Below, piece after piece: positions 60,315 to 64,000 of a stretch of DNA of 64,000 nucleotides (positions are counted from its first letter, which is position 1; each line of letters starts with the position of its first letter). Below the pieces are notes generated by a model. That model made no database searches. It worked only from the letters and a program-made list of their open reading frames with translations, and was not told the origin of the DNA. This stretch comes from Alitta virens (Eukaryota; Annelida; Polychaeta; Phyllodocida; Nereididae), in assembly GCA_932294295.1 (NCBI GenBank), contig OW028575.1:39372253-39436252 (forward strand), read 5' to 3'. The position numbers were made by a program, and so were the translations under genes.

Positions 60315-63300
60315 TTGCAACACTTCCTGATTTGCTATAATACACATAAAAGCATTACATTTCATCTATCTAAAATAAAAAATACTCCATTAAGCATTTT
60401 TAACCACATGTTTGCTGCATATTCAGTGTCTGTTTGGTTCGCAATGGCATTTCAAATTTTACCATATCTAACTACTCGCAGCCTGGCTTCCCCAAGCAAA
60501 CCAAACAGCATGGTTTTCTGCAGGAAACACAGAGTTCTGCAAAGACGGGAAGTTGAGGGAAATTCCTCCATTCATGACGCAACCAAATCAACACTATTCT
60601 TACATGGCAAGTATTTTCTACAATTTAAATGTTATCAATTTACTGGTGGTCCCATTCATCACACATTCGCAGTTATCCCATCTATATTAATCGCATACCT
60701 CTGCTAACTTGCAACACTTCCTGATTTGCTATAATACACATAAAAGCATTACATTTCATCTATCTAAAATAAAAAATACTCCATTAAGCATTTTTAACCA
60801 CATGTTTGCTGCAAATTCACAGTGTCTGTTTGGTTCGCAATGGCATTTGAAATTTTACCATATCTAACTACTCATAGCCTGGCTTCCCCAAGCAAACCAA
60901 ACAGCATGGTTTTCTGCGGGAAACACCGAGTTCTGCAAAGACGGGAAGTTGAGGGAAATTCCTCCATTCATGACGCAACCAAATCAACACTATTCTTACA
61001 TGGCAAGTATTTTCTACAATTTATATGTTATCAATTTATTGGTGTTCCCATTCATCACACATTTGCAGTTATCTCATCTATATTAATCACATACCTCTGC
61101 TAACTTGAAACACTTCGTGATTTGCTATTATACACATAACAGCATTACATTCCATCTATCTAAAAGTAAAAATACTCCATTAAGCATTTTTAACCACATG
61201 TTTGCTGCAAATTCACAGTGTCTGTTTGGTTCGCAATAGCATTTCAAATTTTACCATATCTAACTACTCGTAGCCTGGCTTCCCCAAGCAAACCAAACAG
61301 CATGGTTTTCTGCAGGAAACACAGAGTTCTGCAAAGACGGGAAGTTGAGGGAAATTCCTCCATTCATGACGCAACCAAATCAACACTATTCTTACATGGC
61401 AAGTATTTTCTACAATTTAAATGTTATCAATTTACTGGTGGTCCCATTCATCACACATTCGCAGTTATCCCATCTATATTAATCGCATACCTCTGCTAAC
61501 TTGCAACACTTCCTGATTTGCTATAATACACATAAAAGCATTACATTTCATCTATCTAAAAGTAAAAATACTCCATTAAGCATTTTTAACCACATGTTTG
61601 CTGCAAATTCACAGTGTCTGTTTGGTTAGCAATGGCATTTCAAATTTTACCATATCTAACTACTCGTAGCCTGGCTTCCCCAAGCAAACCAAACAGCATG
61701 GTTTTCTGCAGGAAACACAGAGTTCTGCAAAGACGGGAAGTTGAGGGAAATTCCTCCATTCATGACGCAACCAAATCAACACTATTCTTACATGGCAAGT
61801 ATTTTCTACAATTTAAATGTTATCAATTTACTGGTGGTCCCATTCATCACACATTCGCAGTTATCCCATCTATATTAATCGCATACCTCTGCTAACTTGC
61901 AACACTTCCTGATTTGCTATAATACACATAAAAGCATTACATTTCATCTATCTAAAATAAAAAATACTCCATTAAGCATTTTTAACCACATGTTTGCTGC
62001 AAATTCACAGTGTCTGTTTGGTTCGCAATGGCATTTGAAATTTTACCATATCTAACTACTCATAGCCTGGCTTCCCCAAGCAAACCAAACAGCATGGTTT
62101 TCTGCAGGAAACACAGAGTTCTGCAAAGACGGGAAGTTGGGGGAAATTCCTCCATTCATGACGCAACCAAATCAACACTATTCTTACATGGCAAGTATTT
62201 TCTACAATTTATATGTTATCAATTTACTGGTGTTCCCATTCATCACACATTCGCAGTTATCTCATCTATATTAATCACATACCTCTGCTAACTTGAAACA
62301 CTTCGTGATTTGCTATAATACACATAACAGCGTTACATTCCATCTATCTAAAAGTAAAAATACTCCATTAAGCATTTTTAACCACATGTTTGCTGCAAAT
62401 TCAGTGTCTGTTTGGTTCGCAATGGCATTTCAAATTTTACCATATCTAACTACTCGTAGCCTGGCTTCCCCAAGCAAACCAAACAGCATGGTTTTCTGCA
62501 GGAAACACAGAGTTCTGCAAAGACGGGAAGTTGAGGGAAATTCCGCCGTTCATGACGCAACCAAATCAACACTATTCTTACATGGCAAGTATTTTCTACA
62601 ATTTAAATGTTATCAATTTACTGGTGTTCCCATTCATCACACATTCGCAGTTATCTCATCTATATTAATCACATATCTCTGCTAACTTGAAACACTTCCT
62701 GATTTGCTATAATACACATAAAAGCATTACATTTCATCTATCTAAAATAAAAAATACTCCATTAAGCATTTTTAACCACATGTTTGCTGCAAATTCACAG
62801 TGTCTGTTTGGTTCGCAATGGCATTTCAAATTTACCATATCTAACTACTCGCAGCCTGGCTTCCCCAAGCAAACCAAACAGCATGGTTTTCTGCAGGAAA
62901 CACAGAGTTCTGCAAAGACGGGAAGTTTAGGGAAATTCCTCCATTCATGGCGCAACCAAATCAACACTATTCTTACATGGCAAGTATTTTCTACAATTTA
63001 AATGTTATCAATTTACTGGTGTTCCCATTCATCACACATTCGCAGTTATCTCATCTATATTAATTGCATACCTCTGCTAACTTGCAACACTTCCTGATTT
63101 GCTATAATACACATAAAAGCATTACATTCCGTCTCCCTAAAATAAAAAATACTCCATTAAGCATTTTTAACCACATGTTTGCTGCAAATTCACAGTGTCT
63201 GTTTGGTTAGCAATGGCATTTCAAATTTTACCATATCTAACTACTCGTAGCCTGGCTTCCCCAAGCAAACCAAACAGCATGGTTTTCTGCAGGAAACACA

Positions 63301-64000
63301 GAGTTCTGCAAAGACGGGAAGTTGAGGGAAATTCCTCCATTCATGACGCAACCAAATCAACACTATTCTTACATGGCAAGTATTTTCTACAATTTAAATG
63401 TTATCAATTTACTGGTGGTCCCATTCATCACACATTCGCAGTTATCCCATCTATATTAATCGCATACCTCTGCTAACTTGCAACACTTCCTGATTTGCTA
63501 TAATACACATAAAAGCATTACATTTCATCTATCTAAAATAAAAAATACTCCATTAAGCATTTTTAACCACATGTTTGCTGCAAATTCACAGTGTCTGTTT
63601 GGTTCGCAATGGCATTTGAAATTTTACCATATCTAACTACTCATAGCCTGGCTTCCCCAAGCAAACCAAACAGCATGGTTTTCTGCAGGAAACACAGAGT
63701 TCTGCAAAGACGGGAAGTTGGGGGAAATTCCTCCATTCATGACGCAACCAAATCAACACTATTCTTACATGGCAAGTATTTTCTACAATTTATATGTTAT
63801 CAATTTACTGGTGTTCCCATTCATCACACATTCGCAGTTATCTCATCTATATTAATCACATACCTCTGCTAACTTGAAACACTTCGTGATTTGCTATAAT
63901 ACACATAACAGCGTTACATTCCATCTATCTAAAAGTAAAAATACTCCATTAAGCATTTTTAACCACATGTTTGCTGCAAATTCAGTGTCTGTTTGGTTCG
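60315..64000 (+). repeat. Diverged satellite segment at the right end (G-type monomers)
   Basis: G monomers (GCATTTGAAATTTT, CTCATAGCC, GGTGTTCCC) start at 60709, 61897 and 63478, spaced 1188 and 1581 bp. Short deletions are private to this end: ATTCAGTGTC in place of ATTCACAGTGTC near 60421 and 62400, and again at the window end. CTAAAAGTAAAA is also frequent here. Confidence 0.82.

Larger units (their letters stand above)
17228..64000 (+). repeat. Satellite array, right block (~118 monomers, mosaic higher-order repeats)
   Basis: The satellite resumes inside the same C monomer that was cut at 4601, then continues without other insertions to the window end. All monomers are on the + strand. 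Types A, B and C continue. New types appear: D (extra T in CAAATTTTACC, some also with CTAAATAAAA or CACAATGG), E (AAACATAAC, CACACGTTTG and GGGATTTC linked together), a form with CACAAGTTTG, and G in the last 12 kb (GCATTTGAAATTTT with CTCATAGCC). Period lengths change along the block: 2, 3, 4 and 5 monomers. No telomere repeat, CENP-B box match or host gene was seen. Confidence 0.97.

Noticed and set aside
17228..64000. CENP-B box in the satellite
   Set aside because: TTCG occurs, but the following positions do not fit the required A and CGGG; no match was found in the monomer types read.

Overview
The window is animal (eukaryotic) genomic DNA made of two things: a long head-to-tail satellite array, and one large, apparently intact, envelope-bearing Ty3/gypsy LTR retrotransposon inserted in it. 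There are no bacterial features and no ordinary host genes. The host is probably an invertebrate, because env-bearing gypsy elements with a baculovirus-F-like envelope are best known from invertebrates. The phylum cannot be fixed from this sequence.

Layout. Positions 1-4601 hold about 11.6 satellite monomers of roughly 395 bp. Positions 4602-17227 are the retrotransposon (12,626 bp): two 418-bp LTRs that read as identical, TG...CA ends, a 4-bp target duplication (TTAT), a primer-binding region, gag, pol in the -1 frame relative to gag, a 1.3-kb noncoding stretch, a 925-codon env, a 23-copy minisatellite, a short purine tract and the 3' LTR. Positions 17228-64000 return to the same satellite, in the same monomer and register, for about 118 more copies.

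Satellite. All monomers lie on the + strand. They fall into types marked by small indels: A (395 bp), B (391 bp, lacks 4 bp), C (396 bp, extra A), D (extra T), E (a set of linked substitutions), and a late G/diverged group. These are arranged in higher-order repeats of changing size: dimers (786 bp), trimers (1182 bp), tetramers (1581-1583 bp) and pentamers (1973-1977 bp). Monomers with chimeric type and longer duplications (offsets of 7087 and 7913 bp) show repeated unequal exchange. Open frames cover most monomers, but they change frame between monomer types and are not considered genes.

How the genes work together. Gag packages the RNA. Pol (protease, reverse transcriptase, RNase H, integrase) is probably made by -1 frameshifting in a 19-nt overlap followed by a possible stem. 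Env, with signal peptide, RTKR cleavage site, hydrophobic fusion-like segment and membrane anchors, is probably made from a spliced RNA. An AT-hook-like motif in Pol lies in an unusual linker between RNase H and integrase. Identical LTRs and open frames indicate a very recent insertion into an already formed higher-order satellite.
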